Positions 31,428 through 42,045 of a stretch of DNA of 64,000 nt are shown here, in pieces (within the stretch, counting starts at the first letter, position 1; the number at the start of each line of letters is the position of its first letter). The DNA comes from Aselliscus stoliczkanus. Its lineage: Eukaryota > Chordata > Mammalia > Chiroptera > Hipposideridae. The DNA is taken from assembly GCA_033961575.1 (NCBI GenBank), contig CM066729.1, positions 33,886,501-33,950,500 of the forward strand, in the 5' to 3' direction. A program made the translations under genes and the position numbers. The notes beneath the pieces are model-generated. The model made no database searches, was not told where the DNA came from, and saw only the letters and a program-made list of their open reading frames with translations.

Positions 31428-31866
31428 ATACTGTATTATTTTCCTACAGCTGTCATGACAGCCATGAACAGGGCGGTTTGAGTCAACACAAATTTATTCT
31501 CTCACAGTTCTGCAGTCTAGAAGTCCTAATTCAAGGTGTTAGCACAACCGTGCTGCCTTTGAGGCTCTAGTGAAGAACTCTTCCTTGTCTGTTCCTAGCT
31601 TCTGGTGGCTCCTGGCAATCTTGAGCAGTCCTTGATTTGAACATGCATTATTCCAATCTCTACCTCCATCTTCACATGGCCTTCTTCCCTGTAGTTCTCT
31701 GCATGTCATCCCTCCTCTTATGAGGACACCAGTGATTGGATTTAGGCCCACCCTAATCCAGTATGACCTCATCTGACTAATTACACATGCAAAGACCCTA
31801 CTTCCAAATAAGGTTGCATTTGAGGCTCCAAGTAGACATAAATTTTTGTAGGACATCATTCAACAC
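31428..31866 (-). mobile_element. MaLR-type LTR, antisense
   Basis: 'aatttattctctcacagttc', 'tcttcacatggccttcttcc' and 'ccctacttccaaataaggtt' are typical of an antisense MLT1-like ERVL-MaLR solo LTR. It sits in intron 3 and ends at a CA/TA microsatellite. Confidence 0.7.
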
Positions 31867-31882
31867 ACACACGCTCGCACAC

Positions 31883-31935
<53 letters not shown>
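31866..31935. repeat. (CA)n(TA)n microsatellite
   Basis: A short CA tract is followed by a TA run of about 47 bases. Confidence 0.95.
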
Positions 31936-31938
<3 letters not shown>

Positions 31939-32335
31939 TTCATATATATTAGTTTTAAAATATATATTCCCATTGTTCCTTTTCACATATTAATAATTTT
32001 CATTTATTTTATATAGATATTGATAGTTGTTATTTATGTTTAGTCCTGCCTATTTTTCAGGATTTCAGGCATTTTCTTTTACTTTTAATTCCTAATTTAC
32101 CTTCATTTATAATTCAGGATTTCAGGCATTTTCTTTTACTTTTATTTCCTAATTTACCTTCACTTATTTTCTACTTCATTTGAAAAAGCAAAAAAATTGA
32201 AACACTAATCATTAACCAATAGGCATAAACTTTAACAAATAAAAATAAAATGAATTCATTTTCTTATTTTTATTTTATGTGTATGTAAGTACATATAGAG
32301 AATTAGATGTAATCATATATAGTGGGATCGCTCTC

Positions 32336-32833
32336 TGTTATGGGCTGAATTGTGTCCCCCTCTCCCCCACAATTCATATAAGGAAACCCTAACCTCCAAA
32401 GTGACTGCGTTTGGAGATAAGGCCTTTAAGGGGACAATTAATTTTAAATGTGGTGAGAAAGACTGGGCTCTCATCTGATAGGACTGGTGCCCTCATAGAG
32501 GAGGAAGACATACAAACAGCAAGCAGGTGATATGAAAAACACTCAATTGACTAACTATTATAGAAATGCAAATCAAAACAACAATGAGATACCACCTCAC
32601 ACCTGTTAGAATGGCTATTATCAACAAGTAATAACAAGTGTTAGAAAGGTTGTGGAAAAAAAGGAACGCTCATACACTGCTGGTGGGAATGTAAAATGGT
32701 ACAGCCACTATGGAAACAGTATAGTTTCCTAAAATAATTAAGGATAGAGCTACCATGTGACCCAGCTATCCTCCTTCTGGGTATCTACCCCAAAAGTCTG
32801 AAAACATTTATCTATAATTACATATAAAATATA

Positions 32834-32890
<57 letters not shown>

Positions 32891-33647
32891 TTGCTGGTTC
32901 ATTGCTGCATTACTCTCTGTGGCCAAGACATGGAAACAACCAAAGTGTCCTTCAATAAATGATTGGATAAAGATGTAGTACATATACACAATGGAATATT
33001 ACTCAGCCATAAGAAAAGATGAAATATTCCCATTTGTGACAACATGGATGGATCTTGAGATTATCATGCTAAGTGAAGTAAGTCAGACAAAAAATGTCAA
33101 AACCATATGATTTCACTCATATGTAGAATATAAAACTGAAAGCAACAAATGAACAAGACAAAGAAAAACTAACAGACACAGAAAACAGTTTAGTGGTATC
33201 TGAGAAAAAGGGGGAAACGGGGGAGAAAGGAAAAGTTAAAGGGGGTCAAATATATGGTGACAGAAGGAGATCTGATGTGTGGTAGTGAACACACAATATA
33301 CAGATGATATATTATAGAATTGTACACTTGAAACCTATATAATTTTATTAACCAATGTTATCCCAAGAAAGTTAATTTTTAAAAAAATAAAAAAAGAAGA
33401 GACACTATATAGCATGCTCCCATCCCTATCCCTATCCCTATCTCTCTCACAGTGCGTGAACAGAGAAAAGGCTACGTGAAGACACAAGCACGCAGCTGTC
33501 TACAAGCCTGGAAGAGAGGTCTAACCTGAAACCAACCCTGGTGGCACCTTGCCTTCTACCCTCCAGAACTGTAAAAAAATAAATGTCTACTATTTAAACT
33601 ACCCAGTCCATGGCATTTTATTACAGATGCCTGAGCTTACTAATATA
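32336..33647 (+). mobile_element. MLT1-type MaLR LTR, split by an L1
   Basis: The 5' part (32,336 to about 32,504: 'gggctgaattgtgtccccct') and 3' part (about 33,396-33,647: 'ctccagaactgtaaaaaaat', 'acccagtccatggcatttta') are the two halves of one MLT1 LTR. A CCCTAT repeat lies at 33,421-33,440. Confidence 0.8.
32505..33395 (+). mobile_element. L1 3' end (ORF2 tail and 3' UTR) inside MLT1
   Basis: This is the 5'-truncated end of a sense L1. It contains ORF2-tail text ('gagataccacctcacacctg', 'cactgctggtgggaatgtaa', 'tggaatattactcagccata') and a 3' UTR ending in an A-rich tail. A TA microsatellite has grown inside it at 32,838-32,887. No frame survives. Confidence 0.85.
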
Positions 33648-34960
33648 CCCTGGGTAGAGTTATATCTGTTTCTTAAAATACCATTTTGAGTTCACCCTCT
33701 TTTCTTAAATCACAAATATAAAATATATTTTCTAAAATTTGTTAAATTCATGAGTTTAATTTGTTTCACATTTAGGATACTCTTTAGCAATCTGAAAGGC
33801 TGACATATAGACTAATGGTAGGCATCAAGACCTTAAACCACTGGCCATTAAATGATGTTTCTCTTTACGATCCTAGCAACTAATATTTTTCCTAACAGAT
33901 TCTACAGTATGTTAAACTTCAAACATTTCCTAAGGAGAATATTAGCTAAAAAGAATATATTTCCAAAACAAAAAAGAATATATATCCAATTTGCTCAGCA
34001 TGTCACAGTAAACACTATGTTATTTAGCTCTTTTATCAGTTGGTAAGCAATAAGACCCACTACTATTCCTAATCTTGTCCTAAGAAAAATCTCATCTATT
34101 TGCAACTTTTCATAGTGAATTAATCAGAAAATTATGTGTTAACTATGATGTAGAAATGGTAGCATAAAGCTAATAGAAGTTTTATAGTACATTTAGTTAT
34201 TTTATGAATGGTGGAGGAAGTGGGAGAGGTAAGATTCATATATAACCTATATTATGTGCTGTATCTACAACATATATCTGTTATATGCATATATATGTAA
34301 TATATTATAGGTATACCTACTATATAATAATAAATATATAATTTTATTATATAATGTATAGTAGTATTTAATGTAATGATCAATATACATTTAATTTATA
34401 TAGATACATTATAGATATGCAAATAATATATAGATATTGCAAAATGTGAATACACACATACACATGAACACATATTCCTTGACCTTTATTCCCATGCAGG
34501 TTATGAAGACCAAGAAAAAGTCAACTTAAGGTTATATGAATCTATTCAGTTACCCTTAACTTTCTCCATTTCAACTTTTCTCAAATCAACACATAAAAAA
34601 ATAATAATTTTCAAAAAGTCAGCATTACTTTATTTTTTCCATAGATACTTCTTAATGTTATCATTTCAAATACTCCAAAGGAGTATAGATATTCTCTCTC
34701 AAATGTTCTATACTGTCAAAGGTTATACTTTTTATTTTTTAAGAAGTCAATTTGAAAGGATAGAATTTTAGGAAGGTTTATAAAATTAACAAGAGATTGT
34801 TAAACATGGAAAATATTAACTTTTTAATTTAAATTGAACATAGATACAGAAAAGCAAGTTCAATGATTTCTATTATGTTTCATCTGTTTATTCAGAACTA
34901 TAATAAAAAGAAATGCAGCCTAACTGATGGTTACATCTTTAAAAAAATGGAAATGATATC
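33648..34960. other. SI intron 3, exon-3 side
   Basis: AT-rich with TATATA-type low complexity around 34,240-34,440. No named element. Confidence 0.5.
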
Positions 34961-35050
34961 ATATTGAGCAATTATGTTAATATAATTATTATAATATATA
35001 TGATATATTATATAATATATAATATATAATGTATATAAAATATAATTATT
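34960..35050. repeat. AT-rich low-complexity tract
   Basis: Interleaved TATATAAT-type units in intron 3, about 40 bases below exon 3. Confidence 0.7.
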
Positions 35051-35087
35051 TAATATTCATGAAAAATATTAAAGACTTGATGTAGAC

Positions 35088-35236
35088 CTGTGTTGGAAAT
35101 TGTTCTGGAATGCAGTTTATTCTCTCATTGATAGGATCATTTTGCACACTCGGACATTTTCCCGAACCAGGATACACAGTGGTTGTACGAGTAGTAGGTG
35201 AAGTAGAAGTAGACGTAGAAGTAGAATCATTACTTT
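35088..35236 (-). CDS. SI: SI exon 3: Ser/Thr stalk and start of trefoil domain
   Basis: This exon encodes residues 40-89. The stalk after the membrane anchor is almost all Ser and Thr (residues 44-59) and is expected to be O-glycosylated, which protects it from luminal proteases. It is built from TCTACN hexamers at 35,199-35,225. The chain looks four residues longer than the human stalk as I remember it. Cys67 and Cys81 start the first P-type (trefoil) domain. The donor reads GTCTAC, a weak match to consensus, but splicing here gives the correct frame and length (PTQ followed by SMC). Confidence 0.95.
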
Positions 35237-36494
35237 CTAGAAAAGAAAAAGATCAATAACATATAACATGGTACCAAATTATCTCTTTCATATTTTTCAA
35301 GTAGTGAATACTTGACATTGAAATAATACATGAATTTATCTATAATGAAAGCAAAAACAAAATTGGCATTAAAATAGAACCCACAAATTCAAGTCCTAGT
35401 CCTCAAAAGGAAAAGATCCTTATGATATTTTAAAATTGATTACGCAGAGCCCTGTTGACTCTCTTCAGAAAAACAAAATATATTCACAGAATGTCTTGAG
35501 GTATATTCAAATGAAAACAAAATGTACATTCCCACCATACTTACAATGTGTGTCTCATAGATGAAGAAAGAAGATGAAGAAAACATGGATGGGAAAAAAA
35601 TGTAAAGGAGATGAGAATTAAAGGAGAAAATAAAAGTGAAAAGAAGGGCAAGCAGGGAATACAAAGAAAAGTTAGGTCCCAACTCTGTATAATAAAGAGG
35701 AAGCTTCTAACAATCTGATATGGATCAGATAAAATTGAGTGCTTCCCAACGTAGTGAGCTTTTGGTTTACTGGAAGAAGGTAAAACTAAAGACTAACAAC
35801 TGTAGAAAATCCTAACCGTGGTAACCTTGAAGATAATTTGTAATATGATGTTCAGTTTTGATTGGTCAAGAGACAATGATGAAAAAAGAGAAAGCAGATT
35901 AGGTGAACCAGAGTAGTATGCATTGACTCTATATTAGGACAGAACAATTTGGAAACAAAGATAAATACCACAAGCCTTGTTTCACCTCCCCCTGCCCCTT
36001 TTACTCATACATCCTATTTCCTTAAAAAAACAAAAACAAAACCTTGACCCTAAGACAAAGAGGGTATTTCCTCCCCAAACCCACCGCACTGTGCCACCCC
36101 TCCCCCAACCCCACCCTAGTTTTGCAAGTTTCTGAAGGCCAGAGCTAAAACTCAGGTCTTCCTACTAATTAGAAGAACCTCACTAGTAACAGCAGGTTTA
36201 TTTCACCTTCCATTAACAGCTTGATAACTTTGCCACTTTGTTATTTCTCAAGCAACACAATGTGGGGAAGACCTAATATTAATGCCAAGACACAAAAATC
36301 CTTAATTACAAAGGCTCTTCATTGAAACAGCTAGAATATTATGGATAAAAAATGTTTGAGTAATTATGTGACTTACCCAAGGTCTTTCTTCACATTTCAT
36401 ATCCTATAGATTAGTTTTCCAAATCTATAACTATCATGGCGTAAACTTTATCTTAACTTCACTGGAATGTTTAAGTATTTTTAACATTACTTAC
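35237..36494. other. SI intron 2
   Basis: Purine-rich stretch at 35,560-35,660 and a C-rich stretch at 36,060-36,120 (many CCCC runs). No repeat family recognised. Confidence 0.5.
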
Positions 36495-36612
36495 CATCAA
36501 CAGCAGGAGTTCTAGTTGCTAAAACAGCAACTAGGGCAATAGCTATTATAGTAACTACAATAAAGAGGACAATCAGGGTGATTTCTAATCCACTAAATTT
36601 CTTTCTTGCCAT
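36495..36612 (-). CDS. SI: SI exon 2: start codon, cytoplasmic tail, membrane anchor
   Basis: This exon begins exactly at the start ATG, directly after acceptor TTTCTTTAG, and encodes residues 1-39 plus one base. The protein begins [10 protein letters not shown], the familiar SI N-terminus with a short basic cytoplasmic tail. A hydrophobic signal-anchor follows at about residues 11-32, rich in Ile, Val, Leu and Ala. This makes SI a type II membrane protein with the enzyme in the gut lumen. The exon ends TPAVD plus the first base of a Glu codon, with donor GTAAGTAA. Confidence 0.97.
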
Positions 36613-36734
36613 CTAAAGAAAGAAAAGGAATATATGTTTAAAATGTAAATATATATAAGGGCAAAAAGCCACCATCATTATCAAAAAATTCATTATTTTG
36701 TTTTTAACTAAGCACAACACAACAGAGCTGCAAA

Positions 36735-37075
36735 CAGTTTATCATGCTGAGTGAAATAAGTTGTACAGAAAAAGTCAAGAGCCATGATTTCCCTCATTGT
36801 AAGATATAAGAAACGAAGAAAAACAAAGAAACAAACAAACAAACAAAAACTCATACACAAAGACAACAGTTTAGTAGTTGCCAGAGGGTAAGGGGAGAGG
36901 GGAATAGGAGGAGAGGGTAAAGGGAATCAAATATCTGGTGATGGAAGAACTATCTTGGGGTGGTAAGTACACAATGTGATACATAGATGATGTATTCTAT
37001 ATAGAATTGTACACTTGCAACCTATACAATTTTACTAACCATTGTCACTCCAATAAATTTAACAAAAAAATAAAA
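36735..37075 (+). mobile_element. L1 3' UTR fragment
   Basis: 'gtttatcatgctgagtgaaa', 'ccagagggtaaggggagagg' and 'gaattgtacacttgcaacct' form an L1M-type 3' UTR ending in A-rich sequence, in intron 1. Confidence 0.75.
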
Positions 37076-37259
37076 TAAGGAAATAAATGTACAATATAAA
37101 ATAATATATATTGGAACAATGCAAACAACACATTCAATTTTAAGTAGAAGGAGTGAATTCAGGATGTGCATTATAGTAGTACAGAAATGGAAACATGAAA
37201 ACAATCAAAGATCTCCAGGCAGGTGTGTCTTGCTCTCTCATTTTGGAGCATTTTTCAAG

Positions 37260-37410
37260 TCAAACAAACCTCACATTTGTACTATGTGCTTAATTCTCAC
37301 AAATACCCATTCTATAAAGGAGATGCTGTTATTCACACTTTACTCATTAGAAACTTCAAGCTTAGAGAAAATAAGTAATTAGTCTCAAAGTCAAAAAATC
37401 TACTTCTTCC
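37260..37410 (-). mobile_element. MIR-like remnant, antisense
   Basis: 'ttaattctcacaaatacccattc' shifted by decay and 'ttcacactttactcattaga' suggest a diverged MIR in intron 1. Confidence 0.35.
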
Positions 37411-37999
37411 AACTCTATTGCCTCCCGAATTCCAACAGTTTTCTTAAAACAAAATTGTGAAAGGATGTAAATATAAATGTGTAAAGTGTAAATATAAAAT
37501 ATTGAAAAGAAAAAATATGTATTATGTATACATATGCTGTACATACTTGAGAGTAATAGCGTTTAAAAAAAAAGATTCAAACTATATTACCTTCAAGTTC
37601 CTTCCTCAAATAGCAAATAAAATATACCAAACTCTCATATCAAAAATATATATTTATTTAAAGATAGCATTATGCATTTGAGCTAGCATACAGAGGGTAT
37701 CTAAATGTAGATTGGGAAAAGCTCTTGCTAGTAATTGTCTTAAAGCTAATTTGTTAAATTTAGTTTTGACCATACATCTCTCATCAAGTGTTTATGGCTT
37801 TTTTGTGTTCTATGATTTTTCTGTAAATCTTAATTCTAAGGCATATACCCAGATAGGAATTTAGAAGACTCTTGGTAAATGCTTTAATAAATTGCTGGTT
37901 TAAAAATAAAAATTAAAAAAAATTTGTCCTTTCTCACTAGTCCTTCCTTCTGTAATTTTGTATGTCAGTTTACACAGCAAATTGTCCCAACTAAAAACT

Positions 38000-38400
38000 T
38001 ATTTTCTCTCTTCCATATCTTTGTATCACATTCAATCATTCAATTAGTCCTGCTGATTCTATCTCCAAAATATTTTCAGAATTATACCCTCATCCTTTCC
38101 CCACAAATGCAACTTATTTTTGGATAACATGTCTTCTTAGTACATGCTATTTAATCTTTCTTCAATCTTTCCATATCTGCTCTTCCAGGTTAGTTCCAAT
38201 TTATGTCCAGTTCCAATGGCATGTCCTTTGTGAGTCCTTTACTACTCAAAGTAAATATATACTTTTTCCATTTTACCATGGCACATAGCATATCTATCAC
38301 AATTACTATGCATATGTTAATTTCCTCAGTTGGATTGTTGTATTCTGAATAGCAAGAATCATGAAAGTAGTTCAGAGATTGACATCAAATAAGTACAAGC
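38000..38400 (+). mobile_element. L2 LINE remnant
   Basis: 'cattcaattagtcctgctga' and 'accatggcacatagcatatc' resemble L2 ORF-end and 3' UTR text. Diverged; in intron 1. Confidence 0.45.
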
Positions 38401-38909
38401 TCAATTTTTTAAATATACCTTATGAATGAATGTTTAAAGATTACAATTATGTAATTAACACATATGCAAGCTGTTTACTGGTAATCTTCAGAGAACTGAA
38501 ATGCAAACCAAACTTTACAGGTGACATATGAAGCTGTTTAGAAAAGGAAACTCAGTTGCTCAATGTTATATGAGAAACGACACAGTTGCAATTAATATTT
38601 AACTTTAAATAAGCTTAAGCCTCACCCAAAGTAATATCTTATTTTGGCATCAAGAAGCCAATAAAAATGATCGTGCTTTCCCTTTGTTAAAGGAAGTCTA
38701 AAAATACATATTTTCATGAAGCAAAGCGTCTTGTATCTAGAAAATGTGAACCAAATTAATGTACTAAAATTAAATTAGGAGCACTCACAATCAGTACTAA
38801 AATTGTTCATATGCTGTAGGTGGTGATTACTGTGATCATATTTTAAATCACAATAATTTTTAAAAAATATTTTTGGGAAAATTGCATATTGACATCCTAC
38901 TTCTCTATA

Positions 38910-39065
38910 CAGTAAAGCCTTGGATTGCGAGTAATGTGGTTTGCGAGTGTTCTGCAAGATGAGCAAACATTTCTAAAATATTTTAACATGGTAAATGAGC
39001 GATGTCTTGCAATACGAGTAGTTTGTTTCTAGAACAAATTTTGCTTGTAAAACGAGGTATTATTG
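38910..39065. mobile_element. Tigger/pogo-like MITE
   Basis: This 156-base unit is bounded by TA on both sides. Its ends are inverted repeats, CAGTAAAGCCTTGGATTGCG and CAATAATACCTCGTTTTACA on the opposite strands. Several differences are G-to-A, as expected from CpG decay. It lies in intron 1, about 500 bases from the promoter. Confidence 0.75.
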
Positions 39066-39570
39066 TATTTATTTTCAAAATCAGTATAACTTTATTAGAT
39101 GGTAACTTGTTGACTGATTTTTAAAAGATTCACTAGAAAATATTAAGTATTTTATAAATATAGCATTCTACTCTGCCTATATATATTTTTTTAGAAAAAA
39201 ATATATTTAGTCATATTTCATTAGAGTATTTCCCAGTATTTCAAAATATTTTTATCTTCATTTTGTTTCATATAAAGCAATTAAACTAAATCTGCAATGA
39301 TTCCACTTAAGTATGACAAAAAAGTATAATGAAGAGGTGGGCAAAAACAAAAATTCTCATATCTTAAAAAAATTTTGAAATGTTTTTTACTGTTTTAGTA
39401 CAAGGGGCTATATATTTTAAAAAGCAAATGAGAAATGAAAAAAGCAAATGAAAAATCTTTGCTATTTTAAACAAATTCAAATAGACGGGACTATTGCTCA
39501 CATAAATTAAAGAAATACAAAATTACTTGGCAACATGAAAGTAACAAAGGCATATTATCCATAAACTTAC

Positions 39571-39630
39571 CTTATTTCATAGCCTGTTCTGTTTGCTATG
39601 TTGTACCAGGGCTGAGTGAGGCTGCCAAAG
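39571..39630 (-). other. SI: SI exon 1, non-coding leader
   Basis: This leader exon ends at a consensus donor (GTAAG, complement of 39,566-39,570). It lies about 27 bases or more downstream of the TATA box, so the transcription start is inferred near 39,630. It holds no part of the main reading frame, since the SI start codon is the first three bases of exon 2. It contains a two-codon upstream reading frame (ATG AAA TAA) ending one base before the splice site. The 5' edge is an estimate. Confidence 0.7.
39572..39580 (-). other. Minimal upstream ORF in SI leader
   Basis: The minus strand reads ATG AAA TAA, a Met-Lys-stop frame wholly inside exon 1. The context (GCT before the ATG, A after it) is weak because it lacks the Kozak purine at -3 and G at +4. 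It may mildly affect SI translation or simply be ignored by scanning ribosomes. Confidence 0.4.
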
Positions 39631-39656
39631 TAATGAGAGGTGGGAAGCTGCTGAGG

Positions 39657-39664
39657 TATATATT
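39657..39664 (-). promoter_or_regulatory. SI TATA box
   Basis: The minus strand reads AATATATA between the SIF1 element and exon 1. Its spacing to exon 1 fits a start site near 39,630. Confidence 0.75.
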
Positions 39665-39667
39665 GAG

Positions 39668-39692
39668 CTACTCATAAAGTTTTACTGCACCC
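39668..39692 (-). promoter_or_regulatory. SIF1 element, paired CDX2 sites
   Basis: Directly upstream of the TATA box, the minus strand has two oppositely oriented CDX-type sites: CAGTAAAA, then CTTTATGAG. This matches the known SIF1 footprint of mammalian SI promoters, which binds CDX2 and drives intestinal expression. As I recall it, the usual first half reads CAATAAAA, so this copy has a G in the core of that half. The second half is intact. Confidence 0.8.
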
Positions 39693-39700
39693 TCAGCCAG

Positions 39701-39708
39701 CCTATCAG
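39701..39708 (-). promoter_or_regulatory. Candidate GATA site in SI promoter
   Basis: The minus strand reads CTGATAGG just upstream of SIF1. GATA factors work with CDX2 and HNF1 on SI promoters. Short motif; motif evidence only. Confidence 0.4.
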
Positions 39709-39760
39709 TACTTATACTTCTGTTCACAGGCAATTATAAAAAGCCTTAACGCTGAAAATA

Positions 39761-39806
39761 GTTCAGGTCAATATTTCTCTCTGGGAATCTAGTTTAATTA
39801 ATGATT
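39761..39806. promoter_or_regulatory. Candidate nuclear-receptor half site and HNF1-like site
   Basis: A plus-strand AGGTCA half site lies at 39,765-39,770. An AT-rich imperfect palindrome, GTTTAATTAATGATT, lies at 39,792-39,806 and resembles an HNF1 site. Family SI promoters carry HNF1 sites (SIF2, SIF3) upstream of SIF1, so the location fits. These are motif matches only. Confidence 0.35.
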
Positions 39807-40050
39807 TTGCTTTCAAATCGTCTTTGATTTCTGTAAGCTATGAAATAGCCTAAGAACATAAAACTATGTGTTTGTATTGTTTTTTCTTGTTTCAAAATTT
39901 TATTTCATTCATTATTTGGATGTTGTTTTTAAGAACTGCTTTATCTCACAGGGTAAAATTTAAACTCTCACTGGGAAGTAGAAACATATTTGTGAGCTAG
40001 AATTGGGAAAACATTTGCAGGAACTAACTAATGATTAAGAGGTATTTCAT

Positions 40051-40182
40051 CTGGCCGGCCGAGTGGTGTTGTGGTTGGGCGCTGGCTTGGGAGGCAGGAA
40101 GCCCTGGTTCGGATCCCACATGTGAGGGCAGGTGACACTGCCTTCAAAATAAAAAAATAAAAAAATAAAAAAGGGGGAGCGG
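40051..40182 (+). mobile_element. tRNA-derived SINE (short subtype)
   Basis: Head CTGGCCGGCCGAGTGG, B-box-like GGTTCGGATCC, then GTGACACTGCC and an A-rich tail. It is flanked by the 12-base duplication GAGGTATTTCAT (40,039-40,050 and 40,183-40,194). It is the nearest mobile element upstream of the SI promoter. Confidence 0.93.
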
Positions 40183-40439
40183 GAGGTATTTCATTAAAAG
40201 CAGTGATTAATTAAAAGCTATCTTCTGTGACTCATTATTAATCCTAAAGTTGAAAAACCAACCAAATACATATAAGAATACAATGTAAAAGTAGAGATAT
40301 ATAAGTAATCCAGAAATAAAATCAACATTTTATTCACCTATTTATTTATTATGTAAAGCATTAATTTAATTATCAAAATTATATTGTAAACATTTACCAT
40401 TTCACATGGTAAAAATTATAGTATGAATTATGCTACTGG

Positions 40440-40660
40440 TTTAAGCTAGTACAGTATTTAAGAGCAAAGTGTTCATGTAAGAGAGCTGGGTACCAATGCC
40501 AGCTGCACTATATATACTTGAAAAACCATAGGTAATAAATTTGTTCATTTCTTTAAGCCTAAATTTCTTTTATCTACAAACTGGAAATAAAAATACCTAT
40601 CCAAAAGGTCACTGTGAGAATTATCTGAGATAACACAGTCTATTATTACTGCAGTTCCGC
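40440..40660 (+). mobile_element. MIR SINE
   Basis: 'ttaagagcaaagtgttcatg', 'gagctgggtaccaatgccag' and 'gataacacagtc' follow the order of a sense MIR. Confidence 0.55.
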
Positions 40661-41214
40661 TATCATGAAGAGAGTACAATTTAACTATGAAATGATTAGT
40701 ATCTAAATTCTGTACATAATCTGGCTACTATCTTTTTAAAGGAATATATATATATATATATATATATTTTTTTAAAAAATGCATTCACACAGAGTAGAGC
40801 AACTAGTTTTTGTAGGCAACCTGAATGAGCTTAAAAAGAAACAATAAAAGGAGTATATGCATGGATTACTCTCAGGCTCAGGAGAGATATAAAGAACTTC
40901 CAGTATATAAAGAGCAATGATATGGAAATGAGATTAGAATCATTTTGGAATGGTCTCAATGGGCAGAACTAGTCCCGTGTAATAAAAACTATGAGTGATT
41001 TATTCTCTATGCACAGAGCACATAGTTATACATGTGGAAAATCTTGTTAAATTTACCCAAAACTCCTAGAACCAAGATGTGAGTGTAGCAAGGTCACAAG
41101 TTATAAGTCAGTATGCAATGTCAATCATGTACCTATATAGAATTGGAAACTAAAACTAAATATAAATATTAAATATGTATATGTAATTCTATATAATAAT
41201 TTAATAAATCATAA

Positions 41215-41345
41215 ATTTCCCCAAACTGGAAACAACTTAGGTGCACATCCACAGCAGGCATATGCATACAATGGCATACCAACCAGAAATAAAAAGTTAT
41301 GAATATTGATTCAGACAACAACATAGGTAACCTTAAATTCAGGTT
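41215..41345 (+). mobile_element. L1 ORF2-end fragment
   Basis: 'aaactggaaacaacttaggt' and 'tacaatggcataccaaccag' match the decayed L1 ORF2 tail. Confidence 0.5.
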
Positions 41346-41570
41346 AGTTGTTATGGTATCCCTGCAATATCGGTTTTCTGATTGGTTCAAAATATAGCAA
41401 TTAATTACCAGTTTGTCCACTCTTTTTCCTTCTTTTAAAAGTAAGAGCAAACACCCTTTCCAGCTTCCCACAGGTCTGAACTGAAACTGCAAATCTCTGT
41501 CAAGTTTTAGTCATTTTTAGAATTTCTTTTATGTTTAAATACATTTTAAGTAATAATTTTTGTCCTCTCT

Positions 41571-41721
41571 ATTTTTATTTATTTTTTTAGCTGAGCCATC
41601 CTGCCACCTATTGGCAGCTTAGCATCAGCTCATTTCGGGCTGGGCATCAAACTGCTGTTGCTCAGAGCTCAGCTTACACTGTTGAGCAAGATTTTAACCA
41701 ACTGAGCCACTCGCCTGGCCC
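41571..41721 (-). mobile_element. tRNA-derived SINE (GAGCTC subtype)
   Basis: Same layout as the copy at 5,349. A 10-base duplication, TGTCCTCTCT, flanks it (41,561-41,570 and 41,722-41,731). Confidence 0.93.
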
Positions 41722-41989
41722 TGTCCTCTCTCTTTAAAAAGCCTAACGTGACTTGAAATTTTCACGCCTTCAATTTCTTATCCCCACTCCCCTATCTGGT
41801 AACATGAGCTGGCCTTTGTCTCGAACAGTTCCTTTTGTTCCCTTTTCCAAGACCTCCCCTCTACACACACACCCTAGTTCTGGTTCCATTCATTCACCAC
41901 AACCAATCAACCAACCAATAGGGGAGCAATGTGTTCATGAACTGATTAGAAGTTAAATTCAGACAAAACCAAAGTATAAAGGTATACTT

Positions 41990-41995
<6 letters not shown>

Positions 41996-42042
<47 letters not shown>
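41996..42042. repeat. (TA)n microsatellite
   Basis: A pure TA run of about 45 bases. Confidence 0.95.

Positions 42043-42045
<3 letters not shown>

Noticed and set aside
31787..31993. Open frames with Tyr-Ile repeats on both strands
   Set aside because: They translate the TA microsatellite.
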